DNA from: a virus
IMG/VR virus record: IMGVR_UViG_3300009537_000029
Location: 1 to 46,054 of that record
Direction: 5' to 3' (one strand)
DNA: 46,054 nucleotides
Shown: positions 19,006-27,920 of the stretch, piece after piece
How the letters are laid out: each line of letters begins with the position of its first letter
Position numbering within the stretch: position 1 is the stretch's first letter
Program-made: the position numbers and the translations under genes
The notes under the pieces: model-generated
Databases searched by the model: none
The model's input: the letters and a program-made list of their open reading frames with translations, nothing else
What the model was told of the DNA's origin: nothing

Positions 19006-19733
19006 TAGTCGTAAGATGTCGTTTTTATATTATAGGGCTGTGTTTGTTGATATTGTGTTTGTTCTGGGGTTGACCAATCAAAGGAACCAGGCGCAGATGT
19101 TAATCCCGACACCTCTGTCCCCGCTCTTGCCCCTACACCTGCCTTTGCTACTCTTGCTCCCTTTCCTATTCCGCTTCCCATAGAAGCTATGCCTATGTTA
19201 GAAATATCGGTTAATGCGCCAAACATATTCTCTGTGCCCTGTGCTGATGCCTGTCCGTATGCCTGCTCTAACATTTGTCTGCGGGCTATCCTTTGCTGTT
19301 GTATGAGGTTTTGCTGTGATTGTACTTGACTTGCAAGTGTATCAGCGTATCGGATGTTTTCTCTTTTAAGTCCCGCTCCTTTGGCTGCAAAGTCGGTTAT
19401 AGCACCTGTTTGTTGGGCTTGTAAAACAGAACCTATTGCTCCTCCCATACTACCTCCGCTTAAATCCAATGCTGATTGTCTTTGTCCCGCCTGACTTCTT
19501 GCTAATTGTCCTTGAAATTGCGCCTTTTCTTCGGGAGCAAATCCATATTGGCTCATTGCTTGCGCTCTTTGATACGCCCCCTGTAATTCAGGAGATACGC
19601 TATATTCGGGCGGAGGGGTTTTGGCTAACTCTTTTAACGCTTTCTGCGCTTTCGTTTGTTGAATTATTCCGCCAACGCCTTTTGCAAGAGCGGATGCGCC
19701 TGCTATGGCGGGTATTATGAGGGGTACTGGCAT
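19005..19733 (-). CDS. Small internal virion protein (242 aa), gp14-like
   Basis: A 242-aa protein with a hydrophobic N-terminus (MPVPLIIPAIAGASALAKGV), a Gln/Ala/Arg-rich helical middle (RAQAMSQYGFAPEEKAQFQG, SQQNLIQQQRIARRQMLEQA) and a Gly-rich low-complexity end. This layout, an N-terminal membrane-active segment followed by Ala/Gln-rich helices, is typical of the small ejection protein (T7 gp14 class) of podoviruses. It is the first of three genes joined by TAATG overlaps. Assignment is from layout and gene order, not from sequence identity. Confidence 0.7.
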   Translation of the reverse strand: MPVPLIIPAIAGASALAKGVGGIIQQTKAQKALKELAKTPPPEYSVSPELQGAYQRAQAMSQYGFAPEEKAQFQGQLARSQAGQRQSALDLSGGSMGGAIGSVLQAQQTGAITDFAAKGAGLKRENIRYADTLASQVQSQQNLIQQQRIARRQMLEQAYGQASAQGTENMFGALTDISNIGIASMGSGIGKGARVAKAGVGARAGTEVSGLTSAPGSFDWSTPEQTQYQQTQPYNIKTTSYD

Positions 19734-19775
19734 GGGTTAAAAATATTGTTTTTCGTTAATTTTTAATGTTATTTG

Positions 19776-20489
19776 TCAAATGTTATAGTTTACAGCTTTG
19801 CTTACAAGTAATGCGTTCCATATATTTTGTATCTCTCTTTTATTATCCTGAAAGTCCTGTGCCACATCTTGCCCAACCATTTTCGCCTTCTGTGCTTGCC
19901 ATGTGCGTTTATATTCTTCAATAACATATTGATTGAATTTTTCTGCCCACGCCAAACTAAACATATAGCAAAGATACGAAGCTACGGCTCTTTCATATCG
20001 TTCATAAATTAAACTTCTCCCTTCTTCATCAACATTTAATCCCAAATAAGCAAGATTGGCTTCGAGTATTTCTATATCAGAATTAAGGTGAATAAATCCG
20101 TTGTTTATCTGGAAACCGCCTCTGTTCCAATTTAACGCCCCTCCTACATTACATCCGCACTGTGTTAAGAAACTAAGGTCGGCATACAAGAACATCTGAC
20201 ATCCATTTAGCACCTGATTGGCTATCGGGTCATTGGTTGTGCTGGGCGCTACATCTAATTTTAATGCCAAATACCTTACATAGTCCTTTGGGAGTTGTGC
20301 TGTGCTTCCCTGAAAAGTAAGGCAACATTGTTTTTTTATCAGTTGAGATAAGGCGTTTAAAGAGCCGAGTGCCTCATATACCATGATGGAAAAATAATCG
20401 TCATATTCAGCAGTATTCCCTAAGCGTAATTGCGCTTTCGCGCGGGTGATAACCTCCTCTATTGATATGGTAGAAAATGTCGGTGTCAT
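19776..20489 (-). CDS. Putative tail ring/connector protein (237 aa)
   Basis: A 237-aa protein starting MTPTFSTISIEEVITRAKAQ. It is largely helical with a conserved-looking Tyr/Leu/Cys core (YLCYMFSLAWAEKFNQYVIEE) and ends near NIWNALLVSKAVNYNI. Similar small helical proteins sit between the stabilisation protein and the ejection proteins in crAss-like and other podoviruses, where they form rings under the portal. The ATG overlaps the preceding stop by 4 nt (ATGA), which suggests coupled synthesis with the 214-aa protein. Confidence 0.6.
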   Translation of the reverse strand: MTPTFSTISIEEVITRAKAQLRLGNTAEYDDYFSIMVYEALGSLNALSQLIKKQCCLTFQGSTAQLPKDYVRYLALKLDVAPSTTNDPIANQVLNGCQMFLYADLSFLTQCGCNVGGALNWNRGGFQINNGFIHLNSDIEILEANLAYLGLNVDEEGRSLIYERYERAVASYLCYMFSLAWAEKFNQYVIEEYKRTWQAQKAKMVGQDVAQDFQDNKREIQNIWNALLVSKAVNYNI

Positions 20490-21130
20490 TTAATTGCAGT
20501 GGGATTGTCCACCATATTATTTTTATAATCGGTTGGCGTTTTAGCCATCGGTTCTGTTTGTGAATTGTATATTAATTGCTTTAACTGCACTAAGTCATCT
20601 CCCGAAATAGGATATTCTGAAATATCAATGTTGTAGGTAGGCAGAGATGTTGGGTTTGCGAATATTCCGTCTATCCTGATTTCTTTTTGGAGCGGATTGC
20701 CCCACACTTCCAAAAATCCCTCTGACCATATTGTTTTTATCTTTCCTTTCGTACTCACCTTTGTTGCTCTGTGATTTTGATACATGGAAAGTTCTGCTCT
20801 GTTTTGGTTTTTTCTGAAATTACAACTTTTGTCCAATGTTCCTATGTATAAAAATCCGTCTGTCTGATCGTCTAAAATAACAGGATTGGGAACTTCAAAT
20901 TTTACATACAATTTTGATTCTTGCAAGTCCTCCGAAAATTCAGGAAAGAATTGCTGTGTCCATAGCGGATTAACACGCCCTGTTCTTTCGTAGGTAGTTC
21001 GGAATATAACTTCCCTATATTGTCTAATTAAATCATATATGTAAGGAATCTGAAATTTACTCTGCTCCGTAAATATAGCCCCTTGCGCTGACTTAATTAT
21101 ATCTTCTGCTATTTTTGTAAGTGTAGGCAT
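20486..21130 (-). CDS. Putative tail ring/connector protein (214 aa)
   Basis: A 214-aa protein beginning MPTLTKIAEDIIKSAQGAIF, with an N-terminal helix pair (YIYDLIRQYREVIFRTTYER) and a beta-rich middle. It lies between the 375-aa and 237-aa proteins, overlapping the stop of the first by one base and the start of the second by four. Position next to the muzzle-like and ejection proteins suggests a tail connector or ring component; I recognise no specific family motif. Confidence 0.6.
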   Translation of the reverse strand: MPTLTKIAEDIIKSAQGAIFTEQSKFQIPYIYDLIRQYREVIFRTTYERTGRVNPLWTQQFFPEFSEDLQESKLYVKFEVPNPVILDDQTDGFLYIGTLDKSCNFRKNQNRAELSMYQNHRATKVSTKGKIKTIWSEGFLEVWGNPLQKEIRIDGIFANPTSLPTYNIDISEYPISGDDLVQLKQLIYNSQTEPMAKTPTDYKNNMVDNPTAIK

Positions 21131-22257
21131 TATGTTTTTTGTGCATCAACTTGTTGTAATAAACCCTCTCCTTGTAAACTTTCAAAATCTTTTGAACGGG
21201 CAAAGAACATATCCTTTGCAGTATCTATTACCCTAATTAAAAAATCATAGTGAAAATAATTTTCTAAATCAATCGCGTTATCAGCAACATCTATCGTTAC
21301 CGATGGGTTTGATATATAATCAAGAGTTACTTCTACGCAGGTGCTATCATTTGGTAATATCTTCAACAGGTTGTCCGCCCTGTCAAACTGCGGTGAATAG
21401 ATGCTTGGTTTGCTATATTCTGATATTTGTCTGCTTGAAAAGAATGGCGTTGCTGATTTATATTGTACGCGGTTTATAGTTCCCGCACCCCCGAATACCC
21501 CATTGCCATTTACTGCATTAGTAAGGTCTTTGTCAGAATACAAGTCAAACTGATAAGTATTAATTTTTTTAACATACCTATCACCATTTGCGTTTAAATT
21601 TCCATTCACCCCGCTTATGTTGATAAGTTCTCCTGTTTTAATGTTGTTTCTTTTGTCAATCTTTATTCTTATGGGAGATGTGTTTGTGGCATCTGTAACT
21701 GATAATTGAAGGACTTGATTGAATTTTGCTTTTAAAGCCAATAGCTCTTGGTGGGAACTAACCTGCTTACTTACATCATCTGCCCCCGTGGTTTCAATTA
21801 TTTGCCCCGTGTTGGTTGTCCATGTTCCTGACCCCGTAGAGAAAGTAACGAGGAATTGTGTTGCGCTGGCAACTGTTACTGCGAAAAATGTACCATTTAT
21901 AGCGGGGGTTGTAGTGAATCCTGCCACCCCTGAAAACTTTACTTTATCTCCTGTAATTAAATTATGTGGGACAGGAGTTGTTACAGACCCTGCCGAACCA
22001 AAAGCAATTTCAAATAATGATATAGGTATCGGAGAGGTGTATATGCGGTTATTATTCAGGTTAAATACTTGCGCAGTTCTTATGACAGAAGCAATGTCAT
22101 TATAGGAATCTTCATCCGCAAGATTAGCATACGTTTTTAATATAGTATCGTATAACGCCTCCTTAAATAAACGATTCTCCTGTGTGGGGTCTAAATAAGC
22201 AGAATACGCTTTATCTATCTTATCTGCAAATATGCCCTCAAATTCAACTCCTGTCAT
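21130..22257 (-). CDS. Tail structural protein with beta-rich insertion (375 aa)
   Basis: A 375-aa protein. An N-terminal helical part (about 1-75) is followed by two copies of a beta motif of the form HNLxTGDxVxxSGVxG...NGTFxAV (about residues 98-145, more weakly about 205-250), and by a C-terminal part with VEVTLDYISNPSVTIDVADN and a helical end. The H-x-L-x-x-G-D motif is common in phage tail-hub and decoration proteins. It follows the 1521-aa protein by 13 nt. Tail hub, ring or adaptor protein is the best inference. Confidence 0.62.
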   Translation of the reverse strand: MTGVEFEGIFADKIDKAYSAYLDPTQENRLFKEALYDTILKTYANLADEDSYNDIASVIRTAQVFNLNNNRIYTSPIPISLFEIAFGSAGSVTTPVPHNLITGDKVKFSGVAGFTTTPAINGTFFAVTVASATQFLVTFSTGSGTWTTNTGQIIETTGADDVSKQVSSHQELLALKAKFNQVLQLSVTDATNTSPIRIKIDKRNNIKTGELINISGVNGNLNANGDRYVKKINTYQFDLYSDKDLTNAVNGNGVFGGAGTINRVQYKSATPFFSSRQISEYSKPSIYSPQFDRADNLLKILPNDSTCVEVTLDYISNPSVTIDVADNAIDLENYFHYDFLIRVIDTAKDMFFARSKDFESLQGEGLLQQVDAQKT

Positions 22258-22270
22258 TTTACAAAGATAC

Positions 22271-25200
22271 TTATTTTGATTTAATTCTTGCTGAAACTCT
22301 AAATTTTACAATAAAATTTGATAATTTCTGATATATGTTTATGTCAAAAAACATTTTCGCCTTTAAATACTTGCCAAATAATGCTGTCGTGTTGGAACTG
22401 TTAATCCCCGAAGTAGTGGAATCTTTTTTAATAGGAGAGAAGAAGCTATCTTCCCTTGAAGTAAATTCGCTTTGTGTTAAGAAACTTTGATGTTGTTTTG
22501 TGGCAAACTCAAAACGATTAGGAACTATTTCTGAATCAACTCCCATCGCCTCATACCATTTTGTTTCTTCGGGTAATTGGTTAATCACTCCCTCTATAAA
22601 TGCTTTTTCGGTCTGCGACACCCCTGCGTTTAAATACCATGTCAAATAAGAACCTTTGTCGTGTTGGTAAATTTTATCTACGGGGGTTATGGGTCGAGGG
22701 CTTAAATATGTATCTGTCCATTTTAGATAAATCTTTGGAGTAAAAGTTGCATCACAAATAAAGGCGTTCTTAAATTCATTGAATAATATCGTGTATTCGT
22801 TGTAATATGTTCCATCATTTGCTAACTTTTTCCATTTTAAGGGGAATAAATCTGGTTGATTCCCTGTATTGGTTTGCAGGTCTATTGATTCATAAACATC
22901 CCCGAATGTACTGAATGGAGTGCTAATATAAAAAATCTTGTCCCCCGTTTCATATCCTACCGATGAATTCCATGAGCCAAAACTTTGCGCGGCATTTATT
23001 CTTCCCTTTACAGTCCATATTGCATTAGCGTATCTATCATCCCATACTCCGTGTATTCCTTGCCCATCAGCAGGAGTGTCTTGCGAATCTACCCATGTAA
23101 GATTGTTAGCGAAGAATGACTGCATCCCTTTAATATCAGCAATACTTACCGTCCCGTCATATCCGAATCGTAGTGCTTTTTTGAGTTCTGTATTAATCCA
23201 ATAAAATACATCATTGCCTCCCTGACTTTTCCCTCTAATAATAGCCCATTTATGTTTAGAGCCATATCTCGATACTGTTACGCCATCCCTGCTCATTACA
23301 CTTCCGTCTCCTATCAATATCTCTGTAATTCCTTTTACTTCTAACGTGCCTCTGGTGTTAAAATATTTTCGCGTAAATGCTCTTAGCTGCCATGCGAATA
23401 ATTCTCCATTTACGTTGGCATGATGGACAATTTCCCCGAATGATTGATCTGAATCATGGACGTCAAGTGGCAGATAGGTTCTATATTGGTCGGATAAACT
23501 TCCTTGTGGTTTTATTGCGCTCCACCTTATTCGTGCGGGCTGGTCGCTGTCATCTTCTAAGAGAGGGTTAAAAGCAACATCGGATTGTACTTGGTTGCGG
23601 ATGGTGTACCCTTCTTGGTATGCTTCACCAAACGAACCGTCAGTGTTCGATGGGGATGTTAGCCAATCTACCGTAGGGATTCCCGGATAAAGATTGCCTG
23701 TCTGTGAAGGTGATTTTTGCTTCATCTGTGCGTTTATTCTGTTTTGAGAATAAAAAGCTAATCCACCTGCGAAACCATCTATACTGCCATCGGTAGATGG
23801 CGAGTGGCTGGGAAAAGTAGCGGGAAATACTCCTGGAGACCTATGTTTTAAATAATTAAGTTGAGTAAAAGTATCTCCACCAAAAACATCTGTATTCTGG
23901 AATCCTGTTGCTGATGCTGCAATATTCATTCTGTGCCCACAAGTAATGTACGTGGAAAGCGCCACATTGCCGTACTGCTCTGATAAAGGGCTATAATATT
24001 GGTTATAATAGAATGCTCCATCAACTTGTCCAGTCCCCGCAATCTCGTTGAACTCAAGGGTTGTTTCCATTATAAATGATTCCCTTATGCTACAAATAGT
24101 ATAATTTGTGTTAGCAGTAGATATAGAGCCCTCACCTAATCTAAATCTTTTTCTATATATCGTCTCGGACACAAAAGTATGGTCTAATCCATATCCTAAA
24201 AATGTAGCTTCTTTTACTGGAATTATAGCGGGTTTATTGGTAGATGTTGTTCCTAATACACCACTATATTCCGCATAATTAGACTTTATAAAACTTGCCA
24301 CAACTGGGGAGTATCCATTATGGAAATTTACATAATGTGGGTTTCCAAGATTTATCATAACATCCCCATTTGGAGATGTAAAAGATGGAATACTCGTATG
24401 ATTAAATTGAATATCAGGTGAATAAAAAGCGACAATTTTTCTTTCTCGTCCGTAAATATCAAATTCAGAATTACTATATAATGGATTCCCAAGAGAAGCG
24501 CCTGCAAGAGTGCGCCCTGAAATTAATGGAAATTCACCTTTCCCGACATATTTTGCGCTGTAAATATTCGCAGGCAGTGAATCATTTACAACAACCAACC
24601 CGATACTCGGCACGGCATACCCACAAGCAAGAACAGTAGGATTGGAAACCTCCGCTCTTTCAATTTCAATGAAATCAAATATCTCCCTAATAGGTATTCC
24701 GTTTATCTTGTAATCAAAATCTATATTGCTGAAATTAACATAAGGGACATAAACATTTTCTACCACAGCTGGTGATGCGCCCCCATCTGTTAAATCAAAA
24801 TCGGGAAGTCCGACAACTCTCCTTGTAGGGTCATTTGTGGTAGGATTGGTAAGTCCTGCAATAGCAATATTTGTCGCTTCACAATTTATTACAATATCGT
24901 CTATGTGAAAGTTATCGGTGAATCCACCTCCTTTTAAATGCCCTTTTAACGAAAAGCGGTATGTCTCATTGTGCATCAACCCCATATTCGTATTTACATT
25001 TACAGGGTCTTGGTATTCGCCTACTCTTATTGTTCCAGAAACAGCACTCCTTACTGCTGGAATAGATTTCCTTAATATCGAATGTTTAAATGTCTGCGCC
25101 CATGATGAAAAATCAATTTTTTGTTTTGTAGTTAAATTCGACAAAACCATCCTTTTGTCAATAACTGTTATGTTCTTAGCGGTGGCAATCTGCTCAAATA

Positions 25201-26836
25201 TTTGATTGAGCAGTCCTAAGTCAAAATCACTTGTATTAGTTTCAGCCCCTGTATGATTAATGGTTATTGATGTTTGAGTGGAATCCAATGATTCTCTACG
25301 GATATTATATCCTACTATGGAATCTCCTACATAATTTACTCCTATAAGTTCAACATATCTGAAAAGTCCAGGCAATATCTCTGTTATCTCTAATTGATTT
25401 ATTTTAGAGGTTATCGTTTCAGGCGCATCTCCTATGATAAGTGTAGCATCTCCGCCCGTATCGGCTGAATATACGTTTACGGGATTGGTTATATCGCTTG
25501 TAGTGGTCGCGGTTAAACTTTCGGTTAAGAAGCGTGTTGCGTAGCGCCAATTTCCTGATGGTAGCTGACCGCCCGTTTGTAGTTGTTGTAAAAAAGTAAT
25601 CCTCGTTCCACTTTCATTTAGTTGAAGTGCTGATTCTAATAATATGCTTTCATAAGTATAAGAGCCGGTTGAGTTGATTGTAGAAATAATACCATCTCCA
25701 AAGAACGGAGAAGTCCTGAAAAATGGAAGCTTATTTCCATTAACATCATATTCGTAAATATAATAAATAACTCTCGGATCATTAAAGTCATCTGTCCAAT
25801 AGATAGAACTTTTTACCGCTGTTTGTTCGCAATAGGTATCGGGTTGTTTTTTAGTCCTGAACCCCCATTGTTTGGTTCTGCCAAGTCGGGTATAAAGCCA
25901 TGAATCGGTAGAAGCAGTATATTGACCTACCCCTATTTCTCCTATACTTTGGGAATATAGAGTTGTTGTTATTTTGGTTGGAGGAGTGGCAGGGAGTGTA
26001 TGAGAAAAATAATCTTCAAGAACTATTATTTTAGGGGTAAATCCTGTTGTGCTTACTATCCATGTTCCATCTAAAGAAGATAGTGTATTGCCCAATAAAT
26101 TTACTGACTGCCCCGCTGTTAGTCCATGATTTTCAACAAATGTAATCTGATATAAATTTCTTGCCCCTACAAGGGCTAATGCCACACTACTTACAGTTAA
26201 GGTTGTTTTTAGCGGAAGGTTTGTTCCTGTGGTTGACCATACATACAAATCCCCTAATAAATCATAAGAGCCGATTGCATTAAGTTCTCCGGCAAGTGTT
26301 GTATCGTATGCCTCGTAAAGCGTGTTAAATGTCATTGCCGTTCCCGTCCCGTCAGTTGCGCTTATTGTATAATCACTTCCCGCTATTAAATTTAGAGTGA
26401 TGTCAACATAAGTATCTCCCTCGACTACGGTGGCGGAGGAATCCCATACAGTTATTGCCGCTTTTATAACACTTGCCTGCGCTGTAATGGGTTGGTTTCT
26501 TGACCACGTTACGATATAGGGAGTTAAACCATTAACGGGGTCGTTAAATTGAACTCCATTAGAATAAAATAAAAGAGTTGAATCTGGTTCGGGGGGGAGA
26601 ACCGCACTTGTATCTTCGGTATAAAGCCGATATGTCTTGTTTTGAACAGCAACAGAACCTAAGTCGAAAGCAGATACATTTCCGAGCATAGGGATATGGT
26701 CGCGGGTACTTTCGGTATTTCTCGTAAGAGGCAATACATTACGAGCATCAGTATAATTATTGGGGTCGAGTTTTTCGGGTGCGGTGTCCTTATCTAAATG
26801 TCCTGAAAAATCAAGTTTTTGTAATGACCTTGCCAT
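22271..26836 (-). CDS. Tail stabilisation/muzzle-like protein (1521 aa)
   Basis: A 1521-aa, Thr/Asn/Gly/aromatic-rich all-beta protein. The N-terminus (MARSLQKLDFSGHLDKDTAP, then LDPNNYTDARNVLPL) matches the typical opening of the large 'stabilization' proteins of Bacteroidota podoviruses including crAss-like phages, in which this protein closes the tail tube as a muzzle or nozzle. A GLTAGQSVNLLGNT beta motif occurs near residue 245. The C-terminus ends with NIYQKLSNFIVKFRVSARIK. It has its own promoter box 18 nt upstream (26854-26861) and is followed closely by the ring and connector genes. Family assignment is from N-terminal style, size and position. Confidence 0.75.
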   Translation of the reverse strand: MARSLQKLDFSGHLDKDTAPEKLDPNNYTDARNVLPLTRNTESTRDHIPMLGNVSAFDLGSVAVQNKTYRLYTEDTSAVLPPEPDSTLLFYSNGVQFNDPVNGLTPYIVTWSRNQPITAQASVIKAAITVWDSSATVVEGDTYVDITLNLIAGSDYTISATDGTGTAMTFNTLYEAYDTTLAGELNAIGSYDLLGDLYVWSTTGTNLPLKTTLTVSSVALALVGARNLYQITFVENHGLTAGQSVNLLGNTLSSLDGTWIVSTTGFTPKIIVLEDYFSHTLPATPPTKITTTLYSQSIGEIGVGQYTASTDSWLYTRLGRTKQWGFRTKKQPDTYCEQTAVKSSIYWTDDFNDPRVIYYIYEYDVNGNKLPFFRTSPFFGDGIISTINSTGSYTYESILLESALQLNESGTRITFLQQLQTGGQLPSGNWRYATRFLTESLTATTTSDITNPVNVYSADTGGDATLIIGDAPETITSKINQLEITEILPGLFRYVELIGVNYVGDSIVGYNIRRESLDSTQTSITINHTGAETNTSDFDLGLLNQIFEQIATAKNITVIDKRMVLSNLTTKQKIDFSSWAQTFKHSILRKSIPAVRSAVSGTIRVGEYQDPVNVNTNMGLMHNETYRFSLKGHLKGGGFTDNFHIDDIVINCEATNIAIAGLTNPTTNDPTRRVVGLPDFDLTDGGASPAVVENVYVPYVNFSNIDFDYKINGIPIREIFDFIEIERAEVSNPTVLACGYAVPSIGLVVVNDSLPANIYSAKYVGKGEFPLISGRTLAGASLGNPLYSNSEFDIYGRERKIVAFYSPDIQFNHTSIPSFTSPNGDVMINLGNPHYVNFHNGYSPVVASFIKSNYAEYSGVLGTTSTNKPAIIPVKEATFLGYGLDHTFVSETIYRKRFRLGEGSISTANTNYTICSIRESFIMETTLEFNEIAGTGQVDGAFYYNQYYSPLSEQYGNVALSTYITCGHRMNIAASATGFQNTDVFGGDTFTQLNYLKHRSPGVFPATFPSHSPSTDGSIDGFAGGLAFYSQNRINAQMKQKSPSQTGNLYPGIPTVDWLTSPSNTDGSFGEAYQEGYTIRNQVQSDVAFNPLLEDDSDQPARIRWSAIKPQGSLSDQYRTYLPLDVHDSDQSFGEIVHHANVNGELFAWQLRAFTRKYFNTRGTLEVKGITEILIGDGSVMSRDGVTVSRYGSKHKWAIIRGKSQGGNDVFYWINTELKKALRFGYDGTVSIADIKGMQSFFANNLTWVDSQDTPADGQGIHGVWDDRYANAIWTVKGRINAAQSFGSWNSSVGYETGDKIFYISTPFSTFGDVYESIDLQTNTGNQPDLFPLKWKKLANDGTYYNEYTILFNEFKNAFICDATFTPKIYLKWTDTYLSPRPITPVDKIYQHDKGSYLTWYLNAGVSQTEKAFIEGVINQLPEETKWYEAMGVDSEIVPNRFEFATKQHQSFLTQSEFTSREDSFFSPIKKDSTTSGINSSNTTALFGKYLKAKMFFDINIYQKLSNFIVKFRVSARIKSK

Positions 26837-26853
26837 TTTAATAAAATATTCGA

Positions 26854-26861
26854 CAAAGGTA
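26854..26861 (-). promoter_or_regulatory. -7 promoter box upstream of the muzzle-like gene
   Basis: Minus-strand octamer TACCTTTG matches TAnnTTTG and ends 18 nt before the ATG at 26836. It lies in a 152-nt intergenic region between divergently transcribed genes, so a promoter is expected here. It would restart transcription of the tail genes downstream of the plus-strand island. Confidence 0.6.
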
Positions 26862-26922
26862 TGAAAAAATACATAACCGCCTTTAAAATGAGAGACGCGC
26901 CATCCGCAAACATTTGTTTTTT

Positions 26923-26956
26923 TTACACTAATATATTTATAACATAAATAGTGTAA
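26923..26956. promoter_or_regulatory. 8-bp inverted repeat, possible operator
   Basis: TTACACTA (26923-26930) and TAGTGTAA (26949-26956) are perfect inverted arms separated by 18 nt of A/T-rich sequence. The element lies between the muzzle promoter box (minus) and the lipoprotein gene start (plus, 26989). A one-mismatch -7 box TACCTTTT (26964-26971) follows on the plus strand. The right arm is part of a 14-nt sequence found again at 43120-43133. A repressor-binding site is a plausible but unproven reading. Confidence 0.35.
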
Positions 26957-26988
26957 CCTTTTATACCTTTTTTCGTATAGGTGATTAA

Positions 26989-27492
26989 ATGAAAATAATT
27001 ATACTCATATTATCTTTATTCCTTTATAGTTGCGCTATACGGATTCCAGAGGGGAGTACACCTGACGACAATTCGGCTATAATTGAATTTGTTGAAAAAA
27101 ATATAAATAAAAAAGTTGGGAAGGGTATTTGTTTTGACCTTGTCAGAAAAGCAGTCGAAAAGAAAAATAAGAGATGGTATAAAAATGTTTGGTGCGATAG
27201 AAAGCAACTAAAAATGTGCAAAACAGAAAATCCTGTGGCGGGAGATATAATAGATTTCTCAAAAGTTGTTATGAAGGATGGGAGAAAAATTTTCAGCCAC
27301 ATAGGAGTTGTTTCTTCTTTTTCACGTAACGTGGTTATTTATTATGAGCAGAATGTGTGTGGTTCAAAAAGCAGAAAGCCGATACGGTATCACGGAAAAA
27401 ATAAAAGAGTATGCAAAAATAGCGCGGTTCAAAAAGGAATTATTAACATTAACCTAAAAATAAAAGGAAAAATTACATTCTATCATTTCTAA
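26989..27492 (+). CDS. Putative lipoprotein cysteine peptidase (CHAP/NlpC-P60-like), candidate lysis enzyme (167 aa)
   Basis: A 167-aa protein with a short lipoprotein signal: MKIIILILSLFLYSC, lipobox LYSC with Cys15 as the lipidation site. The mature part resembles the papain-like CHAP/NlpC-P60 fold: GICFDLVRKAV with candidate nucleophile Cys48, NPVAGDIIDF before the second strand, SHIGVV with candidate His104, and YYEQN near 118-122 supplying a third polar residue. Such enzymes cut peptide or amide bonds in cell-wall peptides. It sits on the strand opposite to the virion genes, as a lysis gene might. No holin is obvious nearby. The fold is inferred from motif order; overall similarity is low. 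Confidence 0.6.
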   Translation: MKIIILILSLFLYSCAIRIPEGSTPDDNSAIIEFVEKNINKKVGKGICFDLVRKAVEKKNKRWYKNVWCDRKQLKMCKTENPVAGDIIDFSKVVMKDGRKIFSHIGVVSSFSRNVVIYYEQNVCGSKSRKPIRYHGKNKRVCKNSAVQKGIININLKIKGKITFYHF

Positions 27493-27500
27493 AAAAAGTA

Positions 27501-27508
27501 TATCTTTG
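27501..27508 (+). promoter_or_regulatory. -7 promoter box of the 65-aa ORF
   Basis: TATCTTTG matches TAnnTTTG exactly and lies 24 nt upstream of the ATG at 27533, in the 40-nt gap after the lipoprotein gene. Its presence argues that a plus-strand transcript starts about position 27515. Confidence 0.5.
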
Positions 27509-27532
27509 CAATAACAATTTAAAACTATTATT

Positions 27533-27730
27533 ATGCCAGACGGGAAAAAAGACAAAAAACGCTTAAAGAAAGAGTGCAATCCGTTTACAGGATGCAAAAG
27601 ACTTTTAACGCCGAGCAAAAAGAGGAGTTGGCAAGACGGAAGGGGCTCATCTAAAAGAACAGACAGGGATGAAGTAAAAGGCGTTGATACTCCCAGCTTC
27701 CCAAGACAAGATATGAGAGCACCACGGTAA
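27533..27730 (+). CDS. Small basic hypothetical protein (65 aa), frame uncertain
   Basis: A 65-residue, very Lys/Arg-rich reading frame starting MPDGKKDKKRLKKECNPFTG just downstream of a good promoter box. A second frame across the same DNA, ending QKEELARRKGLI at about 27656, also has natural-looking composition but no upstream ATG apart from a late one, so the true product is unclear. It is convergent with the minus-strand 53-aa gene that ends at 27758. No family recognised. Confidence 0.35.
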   Translation: MPDGKKDKKRLKKECNPFTGCKRLLTPSKKRSWQDGRGSSKRTDRDEVKGVDTPSFPRQDMRAPR

Positions 27731-27757
27731 TCGGGGCAGAAGAAGTAAGTCAGGATA

Positions 27758-27919
27758 TTAATCCTTCATTCCCTTATATTTATTCTTTCTCTTGTTGGGT
27801 TTATCCCCAACGTGCTTAGGGAGTTTCTTCCCTTTGGGAGTTTCTTTACTCCACCTCTCGGCAATGTCGGGGTGGTGTATATAAAGATACGCTCGTTGTG
27901 CTTGCGAGGAAAATGGCAT
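27758..27919 (-). CDS. Small conserved-type phage protein (53 aa)
   Basis: A 53-aa frame starting at ATG 27919-27917, 1 nt after the portal stop, ending at TAA 27760-27758. The sequence opens MPFSSQAQRAYLYIHHPDIA and continues ERWSKETPKGKKLPKHV. This matches a small protein type often encoded beside phage structural genes (pattern MPF-x-S-x-AQ-R-x-Y/F-x-x-x-HP-x-x-A-x-x-W-x-x-E/K-T-P, then K-LP). Its function in phages is unknown. The spacing behind the portal gene and the strong family pattern make this a confident call despite its short length. Confidence 0.8.
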   Translation of the reverse strand: MPFSSQAQRAYLYIHHPDIAERWSKETPKGKKLPKHVGDKPNKRKNKYKGMKD

Positions 27920-27920
27920 A

